From Nematostella vectensis (lineage: Eukaryota; Cnidaria; Anthozoa; Actiniaria; Edwardsiidae), in assembly GCF_932526225.1 (NCBI RefSeq), contig NC_064045.1, positions 13,448,442 through 13,512,441 on the forward strand: DNA of 64,000 bases. The letters run 5' to 3'. The position numbers and the translations under genes were made by a program. Below the pieces are notes generated by a model that made no database searches, was not told the origin of the DNA, and worked only from the letters and a program-made list of their open reading frames with translations. Shown here piece after piece: positions 45,501 to 56,481 of this stretch (positions are counted from its first letter, which is position 1; every line of letters starts with the position of its first letter).

Positions 45501-48500
45501 GGGGCAGTTGGGTCACTAGGGACAGTTGGGTCACTTGGGACAGTTGGGTCACTTGGGCCAGTTGGGTCACTTGGGCCAGTTAGGTCATTCATTCCATACA
45601 TGTGAGTTGCAAGTGTACTATAAGTAATGAATAGTGATTCATACTACCCTCCCCCCTCCCATTCTATCAACAATGTGGTGAATGCCAAGCTCTGATTTAT
45701 TATCCTGTTATAGATATGATCACCCCTATATCCTTGCTGGTCAGGGTACTATAGGTCTAGAGATCATTGATGAGGTCCCAGATGCTGATGCTGTTGTCAT
45801 ACCGGTTGGCGGCGGAGGGCTTATTGCAGGAATAGCAGTTGCAATCAAGTCACTCAATCCAGATATACAAATCATAGTAAGTTTTCTAGAAATTAGAAAC
45901 CCCAAAATTGAATTAATATATCTGCTGGAAGAAAGCAGGTACACTGTACTTTCAGCCTTTGATACTCTAATGTAAGTCATTTTTAGTAGATTTTATTTTT
46001 GCCTGTGTCCAAGATGCACAATGTTGGCAGTGGGGGGGGGGCTGTTATGTCGGGAGGGGTGTAACAAGGGTCATAGACCTAGATAATAAACCTACTACTA
46101 TGCTATAGTCTTCTTATGAGCTATGAAAATCATGGCCTTTTTACTGATTATATTAATCAGTTTTTCTACCTAAGGATGTAGTCATTGTTGCATGATCATT
46201 ATCTGTTTTCTCCCTAAGGATGTGAGCCAGAGTATGTATTTTACTAGCATTCTTGTATGATCATTATCTGTTTTCTCCCTAAGGATGTGAGCCAGAGTAT
46301 TTATTTTACTGGCATTCTTGTATGATCATTATCTGTTTTCTCCCTAAGGATTTGAGCCAGAGTATGTGTTTTACTAGCATTGTTGTGTGATCATTATCTG
46401 TTTTCTCCCTAAGGATTTGAGCCAGAGTATGTGTTTTACTAGCATTGTTGTGTGATCATTATCTGTTTTCTCCCTAAGGGGGTAGAGTCTGAGCGTTGTG
46501 CTAGTTTCCAGGCTGCTCTGGATGTGGGCCACCCGGTCAAGATAGATGCCAACCAGTCCTTAACACTTGCCGATGGTAAAACATGTTTTTAAAATGCCTC
46601 TGTCAGATCACCACTTTACCATCCTAGAAAATACAGAGTGTTAGAAAGCATTAATTCCATTGTCTCATTTGGAGAAGAGGCTACAATCATTATCAGATAA
46701 ATTTGATTTTCAAGATTTCTTGGCATAATTTGTGGCTGACAAGACCTCTTTAAAGCTGGAAATTGCATCTTTCACTATTTTAAGCCAGGCCTTGATGTCT
46801 TATGAAATTATTATTCAAACTAGGCAAAATTAGATTACAATATTACATCACTACCTATGGTAGAAGGGGTAATACAGTAGTAGGGGAGATTGCGGTCATG
46901 CTTGTAGGAGTTTATACAAAAATTATGTAATGTACAGAACCCAACCCCAGTTACTGTAAAACTCAACCCGTAAGACCTCTAACCACATACACCCGTAAGA
47001 CCTCTAACCACATACACCCGTAAGACCTCTAACCACATTCACCTGTAAGACCTCTAACCACATTCACCCGTAAGACCTCTACCCACATACACCCGTAAGA
47101 CCTCTAACCACATACACCCGTAAGACCTCTAACCACATACACCCGTAAGACCTCTAACCACATACACCCGTAAGACCCTTAACCACATACACCCGTAAGA
47201 CCTCTAACCACATACACCCGTAAGACCTCTAACCACATACACCTGTAAGACCTCTAACCACATTCACCCGTAAGACCTCTACCCACATTCACCCGTAAGA
47301 CCTCTACCCACATACACCCGTAAGACCTCTAACCACATTCACCCGTAAGACCTCTAACCACATACACCCATAAGACCTCTAACCACATACACCCGTAAGA
47401 CCTCTAACCACATACACCCGTAAGACCTCTAACCACATACACCCGTAAGACCTCTAACCACATACACCTGTAAGACCCTTAACCACATACACCCGTAAGA
47501 CCTCTAACCACATACACCTGTAAGACCTCTAACCACATACACCCGTAAGACCTCTAACCACATACACCCGTAAGACCTCTAACCACATACACCCGTAAGA
47601 CCTCTTACCACATACACCCGTAAGACCTCTAACCACATACACCCGTAAGACCTCTAACCACATACACCCGTAAGACCCTTAACCACATACACCCGTAAGA
47701 CCTCTAACCACATACACCCGTAAGACCTCTAACCACATACACCCGTAAGACCTCTAACCACATACACCCGTAAGACCTCTAACCACATACACCCGTAAGA
47801 CCTCTAACCACATACACCCGTAAGACCTCTAACCACATACACCCGTAAGACCTCTAACCACATACACCCGTAAGACCTCTAACCACATACACCCGTAAGA
47901 CCTCTAACCACATACACCCGTAAGACCTCTAACCACATACACCCGTAAGACCTCTAACCACATACACCCGTAAGACCTCTAACCACATACACCCGTAAGA
48001 CCTCTAACCACATACACCCTTAAGACCTCTAACCACATACACCCGTAAGACCTCTAACCACATACACCCGTAAGACCTCTAACCACATACACCCGTAAGA
48101 CCTCTAACCACATACACCCGTAAGACCTCTAACCACATACACCCGTAAGACCTCTAACCACATACACCCGTAAGACCTCTAACCACATACACCCGTAAGA
48201 CCTCTAACCACATACACCCGTAAGACCTCTAACCACATTCTCATCTCTTTTTACTTTGTATTACACATAACTGTTCAGCCCCGTACCCAGGATTTTTCTT
48301 GGGGGGGGGGGTGCAAAACCTGAAAAAGTGGACCTAATTTTCCAGAGGGGGTGGGAGTTCTCTGATAAAAATCTTACCAACCCCGAAAAAACAAAAGGGT
48401 TTTTTTATGTCTTTGAAGTATCTCCATGGGACGTTTATTGTCGGATATGGCTTTAAAAAAGTCTGACTAACGGATTGATGACATACCGGAGTGACCTACG

Positions 48501-51500
48501 TAGCTTATGCTTTATAGTTTTGTCTACAAATAACATGTCTATTGACAACCGGAAGTTGACTTTTGGCCGTTGTGGCGGGTGCGTTTGCGCCCCCTGCACC
48601 CTCCCTGGGTACAGGTCTGCTGTCAATGTCAGACTTCTTTCTGGCAGACCCCAAGTGCTTTGCATGTCAGATGAGACAAAATCATAGTAGCTCACATTGA
48701 CAGTTTTATCTCCTAGAGGATCCTAGAGGATCCTTAGAGCCAAAAAGGGAAATCACCTGACATTGCCCCTCCTCAACACACACTTGTATAAGTTCATCAC
48801 AATGTTTCTCACAGGTCTGTGTGTCTCCAAGGTTGGTGGTAATGCGTTTGTGACAGCCAAGCCATACGTGGACAAGGTTATTAGTGTGAGGTATGAGGGA
48901 AAAAGAGTCTACCCCTTTACCCTAACTGCCTTAGGGGTAGCAAAATGGGTGTGGTTGACAGCATTTTTAAGCTGAAAGTCCAAGCCTAAGCATTGCCTCA
49001 AGGGTTGATTTTAGCATAACATGGGATAAGAGTCAGGGGTGCCTGCAAAGACTGCTGGGTCTCGTTCTAGTTGGCATAATAATGGCAATAATAATTTAAT
49101 TATGATTATAAAGATTGTAATCTTTAAATTATAGAAAATTTTCAGGTGTTCTAAACATTTTTGTATCTATTACCTAAATACTAATAGAGATCAATGGCCA
49201 TATGGATTTTTTTTTCCCAAACGGATGGGAAGAAGCATAATGTTATTTTTTTCCTCCTCAGTGACAATTCTAAGAAATATTTTGCTAGTTTATTTGTCTT
49301 TCATATCTTCTTTTTTTTAGTGTTAATAACAAGTGACTGTTAATGTGACATAACGTTTATATTTGCTTTCTCAGTGAGGATTTTATTGCGTTAGCGATCC
49401 TGCGGCTGGTTGAGGAGGAGAAGGCAGTCGTGGAGGGGGCAGGGGTGACAGCCTTTGCCGCCATCCTAGCTGGAATGCTACCAGAACTCAAGGGAAAAAA
49501 GTAAGAATTTAAAAAAATCAAGGTGGTCCAACTTTATTGGATTTAACTCTGCAACATTTTGGCTTAAAAAGATGAGCATCAGGCCAAAGTCGGATCCAGA
49601 CTTTTAAAGACTGAAGATCTGCTAACTCCTTTTCAATGTTTGCAATTACACTAGCCTGCTTGCAGGCGGTACTTGGTTATCATCGCGGAAAACCCTCTCC
49701 GTTCGATAGTCGGGCGCCATATTGTATTCTAAGCCGCACGGTTCCTGGGGGCGAGCGCAAAAACGGACGCAGGGCCCAGGACGCGATGATAACCGAGTAC
49801 CGCCTGCAAGCAGGCTAAAATTACACTATAGATACAAATAAGGAGCTTATCTCTCTGCATTATTTTCCTTAAATTATTTTTACACATTTTTGGGAAAGAG
49901 ATTAAAAGGTTCCATGGATATTTTTTTATTGAAAAAAGCCATCTTTTGCTTCCAGGGTTGTGGTTCCTCTTTGTGGGGGGAATATTGATTCCACGGTATT
50001 GGGTCGCTGTATAGAGAGAGGTCTAGCAGCAGACGGTAGGCTCTGTCGTATGATTGTAACGGTTAGCGACAGACCTGGTGGGATAGCTGACCTCACACGA
50101 CTACTAGCTTCACTTGGTGCAAGGTACAGTAGGTTGCATTATCCATACCTGTCAACTCTCCCGCTTTAGGTGGGAGTCTCAAGATTTTGGACCCGTTCTC
50201 CCGCTCTCCCGCGTTAAGCATTAAATCTCTCTCTTTTTAGTGATTTTTTTTGCTTCCGAAAAATTATTCTATAGAAAATCGTTCATTTTGCCTATTTTCT
50301 ATTAAAATATTTGAAACAATAATTCCCTTGCGTAGCGCAATTTATCTAAAACCCTCGTGAGATCTATAAGTGTATTTGTTCGAGAGAGCTTTCTATACGG
50401 CAAACCAGCAACGTTAAACCCACCCCTCACCAAATAAATTCTCAAGCCTTGCGATTTTCAGAGATTGACAGGTATGCATTATACGTGGGCTCGATATTTA
50501 ATTTATGATTTAGGCAAGTAACTGGTGTAGGTGATCATGATTGCCAAAAACAGTTTTCCAGGGAACGGTTTACCCTAACACAGTATTTCAAGATTTAACA
50601 CCTGAGCAAATTCTATAGATATGCCCTGCATAATTTCTTTGTTTTACATTCTCTCTTGTGAAATAAAGGCAATTTGGTAAAAGTTCTTTGAATCAGTCAA
50701 TCATTAAAATAAAACATTAAAAAGAGCAAAGAACAAGACTTCTTGGAAAATTTTGTAGTGTGTACATGATTCCTCTTTCCAAAATGTTTGTTACAGGCAT
50801 ACTGGTGGCCTACCTATGAATTGGTTGAGACTTTGTTGACCTTGGTCCAATTTCCAGGCAAAGTCTCTTATTTTATTTTTCATACTGTATTCTGCTTATT
50901 TCAGTGTAAAAGACATGTACCATGAGAGAGCATGGCTGACATCAAGTGTATTTAGTGTACAGGTAATAAAGGACAGGGGCACCAAGTGTATTTAGTGTAC
51001 AGGTAATAAAGGACAGGGGCACCAAGTGTATTTAGTGTACAGGTAATAAAGGACAGGGGCACCGCTGTGGGCTTGCCCAGGGTGTGTAGGCATAACCAGC
51101 CAGACTTCCTATTGGTAGTTGTTTCTTACTGAAGGATTGCAGGTAATCAGGGCGGGGTCACTGGAAAGGGGCCCACCACCAAGTTGGGGGGCACTGTTAA
51201 AAAAACTTGTCAGAAGGTAATTATTTTAGGTTTTAGCTCCCATTTTTTATTGTTATTCTATTCTGTGAAAGTGAGATGATACATGTATGTTAAAAAAGGC
51301 CAACCCACAAATGCTGCATTTTACCTGGTTAATGCTTAATCTACCCTGTTATTGTTCCATATGTCAACTGTAGTTGAAGTTTGTTGGAGTGGTAAGCATT
51401 GAAATAATGGGATAGGCATCACTTCTATTTGGACCACTAGCTAGATTATATTTGTAAAAGTCATTAACTTGTAATGTAATGATTAGGAAATTCATTTAAC

Positions 51501-51673
51501 ATTTGTTTTGATTGCAGATTAAAGTTGTTATAGAAGTTAGAGACAAAGAACATGGGCTGGAGGTAAAAGAAGCACTAGAAAATAGCTACCCCAACAATGT
51601 GATGTGGGGGCAGGACTACAACTTTGTACAAGCCAAGCTGCACAAAGAACCAGAGAGGGGGACTGGGAAGTAA
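39518..51673 (+). CDS. L-threonine ammonia-lyase (threonine/serine dehydratase) with C-terminal ACT domain
   Basis: PLP enzyme deaminating L-threonine (and usually serine) to 2-oxobutyrate and ammonia. Exons: 39518-39718, 40656-40726, 41630-41675, 42369-42554, 42701-42756, 45714-45876, 46479-46575, 48815-48890, 49375-49500, 49956-50123, 50905-50962, 51518-51673; phases fit, 467 residues. The PLP lysine is in SFKERGARN, the substrate loop is [13 protein letters not shown], and the phosphate-binding loop is [12 protein letters not shown]. The C-terminal about 85 residues ([20 protein letters not shown] through [18 protein letters not shown]) form an ACT domain, typical of allosteric threonine dehydratases. 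Serine racemases, the closest animal relatives, lack this domain, so a dehydratase is preferred. Several introns hold large tandem arrays. Start codon [10 protein letters not shown] is the first ATG of the open frame. Confidence 0.92.
39962..40567 (+). mobile_element. LINE 3' fragment in threonine ammonia-lyase intron 1
   Basis: Encodes [20 protein letters not shown] and [20 protein letters not shown], the usual C-terminal end of CR1/L2-like reverse transcriptases. A hairpin GTAAAGCGCCACT / AGTGGCGCTATAA and an ATT repeat tail end at 40567. Truncated, sense orientation. Confidence 0.85.
42797..42830. repeat. Poly-C tract
   Basis: Long C homopolymer (28 or more, with flanking C-rich DNA) in the intron after exon 42701-42756. 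Length in the assembly may be unreliable. Confidence 0.8.
42945..45592. repeat. Large 18-bp minisatellite, about 147 units
   Basis: Unit CAGTTGGGTCACTTGGGC and variants (GGCAGT, AGGGACAGT, TTTGGCCAGT, TATGGACAGT) repeat over about 2.65 kb within one intron. Because 18 is a multiple of three and the unit lacks stops, at least four frames are open for hundreds of codons, on both strands; none starts or ends like a gene. The plus (sense) strand has a GGG run about every 9 bp. Confidence 0.97.
46140..46478 (+). repeat. 65-bp tandem array of the splice acceptor before exon 46479
   Basis: TTATCTGTTTTCTCCCTAAG occurs at a 65-bp period (CCCTAAG at 46212, 46277, 46342, 46407, 46472), the last copy being the true acceptor. 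Units continue with GATGTGAGCCAGAGTATG, resembling the exon start. A degenerate copy precedes at about 46165. Confidence 0.92.
46967..48237. repeat. 25-bp minisatellite, about 50 units
   Basis: Unit CCCGTAAGACCTCTAACCAC plus ATACA, very homogeneous over 1.27 kb, in the intron between exons 46479-46575 and 48815-48890. Variants include CCTGTAAG, ACCCTTAACC and CATTCACC. Each unit has GTAAGA, close to a consensus 5' splice site, on the sense strand. Confidence 0.97.
49652..49817. mobile_element. Foldback MITE (TAGCCT family)
   Basis: Ends TAGCCTGCTTGCAGGCGGTA and TACCGCCTGCAAGCAGGCTA, with further pairing (GGTTATCATCGCG / CGCGATGATAACC). Flanks share AATTACAC. It lies in the threonine ammonia-lyase gene. 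Confidence 0.85.
50145..50475. mobile_element. MITE-like element with ATACCTGTCAACTCTC end
   Basis: Left end ATACCTGTCAACTCTCCCGC, right end GATTGACAGGTAT. Internal CGCTTTAGGTGGGAGTCTCA recurs in inverse form at 54660-54690, part of a related copy. Confidence 0.6.
50945..51063 (+). repeat. 40-bp triplication of a splice donor in the threonine ammonia-lyase gene
   Basis: AGTGTATTTAGTGTACAG|GT followed by AATAAAGGACAGGGGCACCA is present three times; donors at 50963, 51003 and 51043. The first is the real end of exon 50905-50962. Use of the second would read into an in-frame TAG. Confidence 0.93.
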
Positions 51674-51768
51674 TCAGCATGCCCTTAGGTCAAGGTCACA
51701 CTGGTAGTGTGTGGTTGTCGTAAGGGAGAGGCAGATAATAGGGGTATCCTGATTGAGTCAGGGACATT

Positions 51769-52010
51769 ACCTATTTCAATAAATGTTGTCAGTGCAAATG
51801 GCAATTGGCAAATGGCAGTTCTAATACCAATGACTGCTTATAGGTAATATTATTTGTAAGAATAAAGATGATAAGTAATATAATCACAGAAATTATCCAC
51901 ACTTTTGTACATTCAGTAGAAATTTGACGAGTTCCATGGTATTTTTTGTTAGAACTGCCATTTGCCAATCACCATTTGCCGTTTCGCACTGACACGTTTT
52001 TGAAATAGGT
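51769..52010. mobile_element. MITE carrying the threonine ammonia-lyase polyadenylation signal
   Basis: Inverted ends ACCTATTTCAATAAATG (left) and TTTTGAAATAGGT (right), then GTCAGTGCAAATGGCAATTG and its inverse CCATTTGCCGTTTCGCACTG. AATAAA at 51778-51783 lies in the left arm, about 105 bp after the stop codon. A fragment of the same family is at about 2460-2500. Confidence 0.75.
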
Positions 52011-52019
52011 ATATATGTA

Positions 52020-52280
52020 TTCTGTATAGGTGTCATAAGGGTCCAGGGGAATAATGAGTGTGTCTCAAGGGTCTTGGGGCATGTGTGCTGTGTTGGTGTC
52101 ATAAGGGTCCAGGGGAATAATAAGTGTGTCTCAAGGGTCTTGGGGCATGTGTGCTGTGTTGGTGTCATAAGGGTCCAGGGAAATAATGAGTGTGTTTCAA
52201 GGGTCTTGGGGCATGTGTGCTGTGTTGGTGTCATAAGGGTCCAGGGAAATAATGGAAGTGCCCAAGGGTCAGGGGCATCT
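52020..52280. repeat. 66-bp tandem repeat, four copies
   Basis: GTGTCATAAGGGTCCAGGGG and the rest of a 66-bp unit recur at 52031, 52097, 52163 and 52229 (TGTC start), in the tail-to-tail intergenic region. Confidence 0.92.
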
Positions 52281-53892
52281 ATGGTAAGGTCAGGAACAAT
52301 GGGTGTGTCCCAGGGTTGCAGGTGTGGCCAAAGAAAATAATAGGTGAGACAAGCACACCACATACTGTATGTTGGGCTAGGGGACAAGGGAATAATGGGT
52401 GTCAAATATGTATATTGTATGGGTGTTCTCTGAATCTGTGTGAGATTCAAGCAAGTTGTCTAGAACTAACTGAATTTCTTGATATTATAGATTTATATTC
52501 CAATAATTTCTTCAGATATTTGGTACCCTGCATTGCCAAAAATGATTATTTTATGATTAGATAAAGGCTTTATTTTTAGAATGGGTCAATGTGTTTGCAA
52601 TAACCATTTTAGGGGATTACTGTTGAATCCGTGGAATCGCGACCCATGTTTTCAAAACACTATTTGATTTGGTTTTCTGTTCCATCAGTAAAACCAATCT
52701 GAGCCAGCAACCAGAGTCTCGCTTTGTGCACTTCCCTGGCTTTCCTCTGGGCGAAAACCAGACAGTGTCACGACAGAAAGCCAGGCAACTGCACTAGGTG
52801 AGAGATGGCAAGAATCTTAAGAATCTGATTGATTTGACTGGGGGAACAGAAAATCCCAAAAACAAATCGATGTTTTGAAAATGCGGCGTCAAGATACAAT
52901 GGAATTGACAGTAAATGCAATGTCATGAGCTTGCCCGGCTATTTATTGAATGGATAAACCATTGATGGTGATATTTCCTGGATCACTTTTATAGAATGGT
53001 TATTCATGTTAGTGGTCCATGGGTCACTTTCTCATTAGACTATTTAATCTGAACCAATATAAGCCATGATCGTGGTTCATCACACTTTTATTGTGAATAG
53101 TGTTAAACACGAGGTTCTGCTATAAAAGGGAAAGCTCCTCCCATCCCCGGGCTCGAATTTGCAATTACAATCATAACACTGCCAAGCTACTGTAGCCATG
53201 ACAAATTATGTCTCTTGTAAAATTGCTATTTTTGCACAGGTAACATGGCAGTCAGTGATTTGCTCTCCACTCATGTTTTCGGTGCAAAATTTTAAATTTT
53301 AGGCTATCCATAATCTCTTGAGCTAATGATGCTTTATTCCATTTAGGTTTTAACAATAATTAGCATTTCATTTAATTGAAAATGGCAAAATTTTCACAGA
53401 AAATTTGCACATGCCCCCAGACCCCCCTATATAATATTATTTACACCCCTGAAAAAATGGGCTCGAAATCAACTTTTCTGCTGGCTTGGAGGTGTTTAAG
53501 CCTGCTCCGCCGTCCCTTAATGACATGTCAGTGCCCCCCATGCACACATACAAATTTTTAGCTTTTTTTGTTTTGGAGGAGGGCCTTTATTTTTGGTAGC
53601 CTCTTTGGGGGAGGGACACCATTTCTATCCTTTATTTTTGGGGAGAGTCGAAATTTTTGAAGCAAAAAAAAAAAACTTAGCAGCCCTCCCCCCCCCCTAA
53701 ATAATGACCCTTCCCTTAGCATTATCCATGTTTGAACATTGGATCTGTATCATTCAAATAGATTGAGTAGCTAGATAAGAGTTCATTTATGTATGTCTGA
53801 TTTGGCTTTCAAGAATCCTGACCAGATTCCATTTCAGCCTTGCTACCTCCCTTCATAGAAAAAGCAGACATTAATAAAGTAACTGCTCGATG
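52281..53892. other. Tail-to-tail interval, threonine lyase / GDE1
   Basis: No supported gene. A probable GDE1 polyadenylation signal is the minus-strand AATAAA at 53636-53631. A short inverted-repeat-like region with CAGAAAAACCAATC sequences occurs around 52660-52870. Confidence 0.4.
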
Positions 53893-56481
53893 TCACACAG
53901 ACTGCTCCTCATATGGCGTCTCGCTACAAAGATAATCTGTCATTATTGGAAGCTTCAGGCTCTGTGAGAAAAACTTTTGCTCAACGGGGTTGTTAACAGT
54001 CCATAATACGAGGCTGACTCCACGTTCTCTCCACTCCTCCACATAGAACCTGAAAAAATAACATCAGAAATAAAACTAGAATCATACAGTCAGTTGTCCA
54101 ATAACAAACACTCTTGTAAGCAGAGAGTTCTAATAATGACCCAGGGGGGGGGGGAACATTGCTTAGAATGCGTGAGGGGTGGGGGCGGGTGGTGCCAGCA
54201 GAGCCAACAATCATAAAAAAATATATATACAAAACTTACTTAGAAACGTGGTCCTTGTTGCATAGAAATACACTAACTCCCAAGAAATCAAACACCCAAG
54301 AATGCAAGTGCAGCTCCCATATTCTGTCAAGGACGGGAGTAATGAGCTGTAACCATAATGGCTTGTGGCGCGGCACCCCATCCATCCTGTTAGCTATCAC
54401 ATGCTTTCGCCATGTTAGAGCGGTCAGAATGTTGGGGTCTGCTCGACGAACCTAGACATGGAATTGAAGTTAATGATTGAAATATCGAGCACATAAAAAG
54501 GGCTCATTTGGGTACTTATAGCTGTCAACCTCGCTTTAGGAAATATCTTGAGAAAATATGGTGAATGTGTCAGAAGTACTGAAGCTAATGCAGGAGAATA
54601 CAGTACTGTAACTATGGATATTTTAAAAGAAAATTAGGCTTGAGAAAAGGTTCAAAATCTTGAGACTCCCGCCTAATGCAGGAGAGTTGACAGTTATGGA
54701 TATGTGTTTGTAGTGCTGGGGCCGGTTCCTAGAAAGCAGGTTAGCGTTAACTTAGGGATAAATATGGCTATCTTGACATTTGATTGGATAAAAAGGGCAT
54801 TCATCCCTGGGTTAGCGTAAACCTGCTTTCTAGAAACATGGCCTTGGTTTATAAGCATTCATACCTCAAAAATCACATTTGGGTAAAATGAACACACCAT
54901 AGCTTTGTCATAAAGCTCATATCTGGCGAATACATCTTTCAAACAGTTTGCTACCTGGAAAGCAAGTTTACAGTCAATAAATTGCATTGTATACTTACTT
55001 GGAGTGGTTCCTGCAATAATACGATATCATACTTTCCACCTACATGAACTTAATATGAAGCAAATAGATAAACAGATATATTTGCCTCACTTATAGAAGG
55101 TCTTTAGTATAATATATATATTTTTTTGCTTTTAATTTTTTTTTCTGTTCTCCTTTAATTGTGTTTTTATATTTTTCATAGACATGCTTTGCTGTTAGAA
55201 CAAAATTAAACACTTTTTTCTACTGATAAATAATATAGCTGCTTAAACGACAAAATAATGGCTGACACAGTCGTTGCAACATATACCTTGTTAGCTTCAG
55301 TGAATTTTTTAACGTCAATGTACATTTGAAGCCCAAGGTTAATGCACGTTGAGATGGTCTCTTCCAGGGATGGAATACACTCATTCGGAAACTGCTCCCT
55401 GTAGCGAAGAAAACGATAATTGTTAATGGCAGATCAGCTGATTGTAAAAAAATAATAATAATAAGCGGATCAGTGGATTTGATGACTCCTATTAACCCCC
55501 AGTTTTGCCATCTTTATACCCTCAAAGTCTCCTCAACTATATGCATCAATGGGACAACTGAAGTAATGCCAAATTTTACATAAATATTTCTTACTTGACA
55601 TATTCTTTTTCTCACATTTTTCACAAAAAGAGGACCCCCATTACTGATATGCAATCTTGGAGGCAAATTTGTAATTTTTTTCTCCCAGTAAAAGTACTAA
55701 AATTTTAGAATGAAAGAAATACGGAAGGCCAAGGACCCCTTCCTCCCCCTCCCCACCACCCCCTGGTCCCCCATTGTTAACGTATTCATACATGCCTGGT
55801 TGTAAACATTTAACATTAATAACATTTAATAACAACAACGACATAGAAACAATAATTTCAAACAAAGGGAATTTTATAATTTCATGCACCGCAAAGATCA
55901 ACACATCACCGGTGAAATGACTCTCATGTTTGGATAGGTTATCTCTGTGTCAATGTAGCGTCAATGACTCCGAGTCACCTACACTTGACCGTTAAAGATG
56001 CACAGTAAGTATCTATTGGTCTATGTTATTGTTATTAAAGTATAAATTACCGCGTGGAGTGCCTTGCTGAAGCATTCAACAGTCTGAGCTGTTCAAAGTC
56101 CATATCACTGACATTTCCAACGCCATCTGTGGTTCTATCAACACTGCTATCATGAATTATTACTGGGACTCCGTCTCGTGTAAAGTCTAAGTCAAACTCG
56201 ACTCCGTGGGCACCATTTTTCTTGGCATTTCTAAACGCGGCGAGAGTGTTTTCCGGGGCTTCGAGGCCGGCACCGCGATGAGCAATAAGAACTGGCGAAT
56301 CCCTGTTCGATGCATTCCTTCGGATAAAACTTTTCACAACATATGGACCGGGTTTAGGAAAACGAAGCAATCTATATAAAATAAAAACAAATCCCGCTAG
56401 GAAGAGTAAGAAAAGAACTAAATAAATATGGAGTCCATTCGTCACAGCGCTGAGAGCCATTTCTACGAACATTACGAACAT
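53893..56481 (-). CDS. GDE1: GDE1-type glycerophosphodiester phosphodiesterase
   Basis: Membrane enzyme hydrolysing glycerophosphodiesters (glycerophosphoinositol, lyso-NAPE class substrates in vertebrates). Exons (minus): 56051-56481, 55287-55398, 54865-54954, 54240-54451, 53893-54049; phases fit, 333 residues versus about 331 in vertebrates. An N-terminal hydrophobic segment (residues about 20-45, LHIYLVLFLLFLAGFVFILY) anchors it. GDPD motifs: IAHRGAGLEAPENT (catalytic His), GVEFDLDFTRDG (metal-binding Glu and Asp), VPVIIHD (second His). Later landmarks are MYIDVK, MVCSFYPNVI, ILTALTWRK and LVLWTVNNPVEQ. All catalytic residues are present. ATG at 56481 is used, though methionines 4 and 8 are alternatives. 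Confidence 0.93.
54524..54700. mobile_element. MITE-like element related to 50145-50475
   Basis: Left end TTATAGCTGTCAACCTCGCT, right end CCTAATGCAGGAGAGTTGAC followed by AGTTAT; the text AATCTTGAGACTCCCGCC is the inverse-type partner of the other copy. Lies in a GDE1 intron. Confidence 0.55.
54718..54844. mobile_element. Foldback MITE, copy B of the 3303-3430 family
   Basis: GGTTCCTAGAAAGCAGGTTA at the left and AAACCTGCTTTCTAGAAAC at the right, with internal GCGTTAACTTAGGGAT / ATCCCTGGGTTAGC arms. In a GDE1 intron. Confidence 0.8.

Noticed and set aside
42905-45605. Open frames of nearly 900 codons on both strands and nearly 500 codons in other frames (SDPTGP-type and GSLGPV-type repeats)
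   Set aside because: They come from an 18-bp minisatellite without stops, open in several frames at once, and lie inside an intron whose flanking exons join in phase.
46967-48237. CRISPR-like regular repeat
   Set aside because: Units are directly adjacent with no unique spacers, and the setting is a eukaryotic intron.
52030-52450. Repeat-derived frame with CPKTLETHSLFPWTLMTPTQ units
   Set aside because: Comes from the four 66-bp tandem copies; no homology and no splice context.
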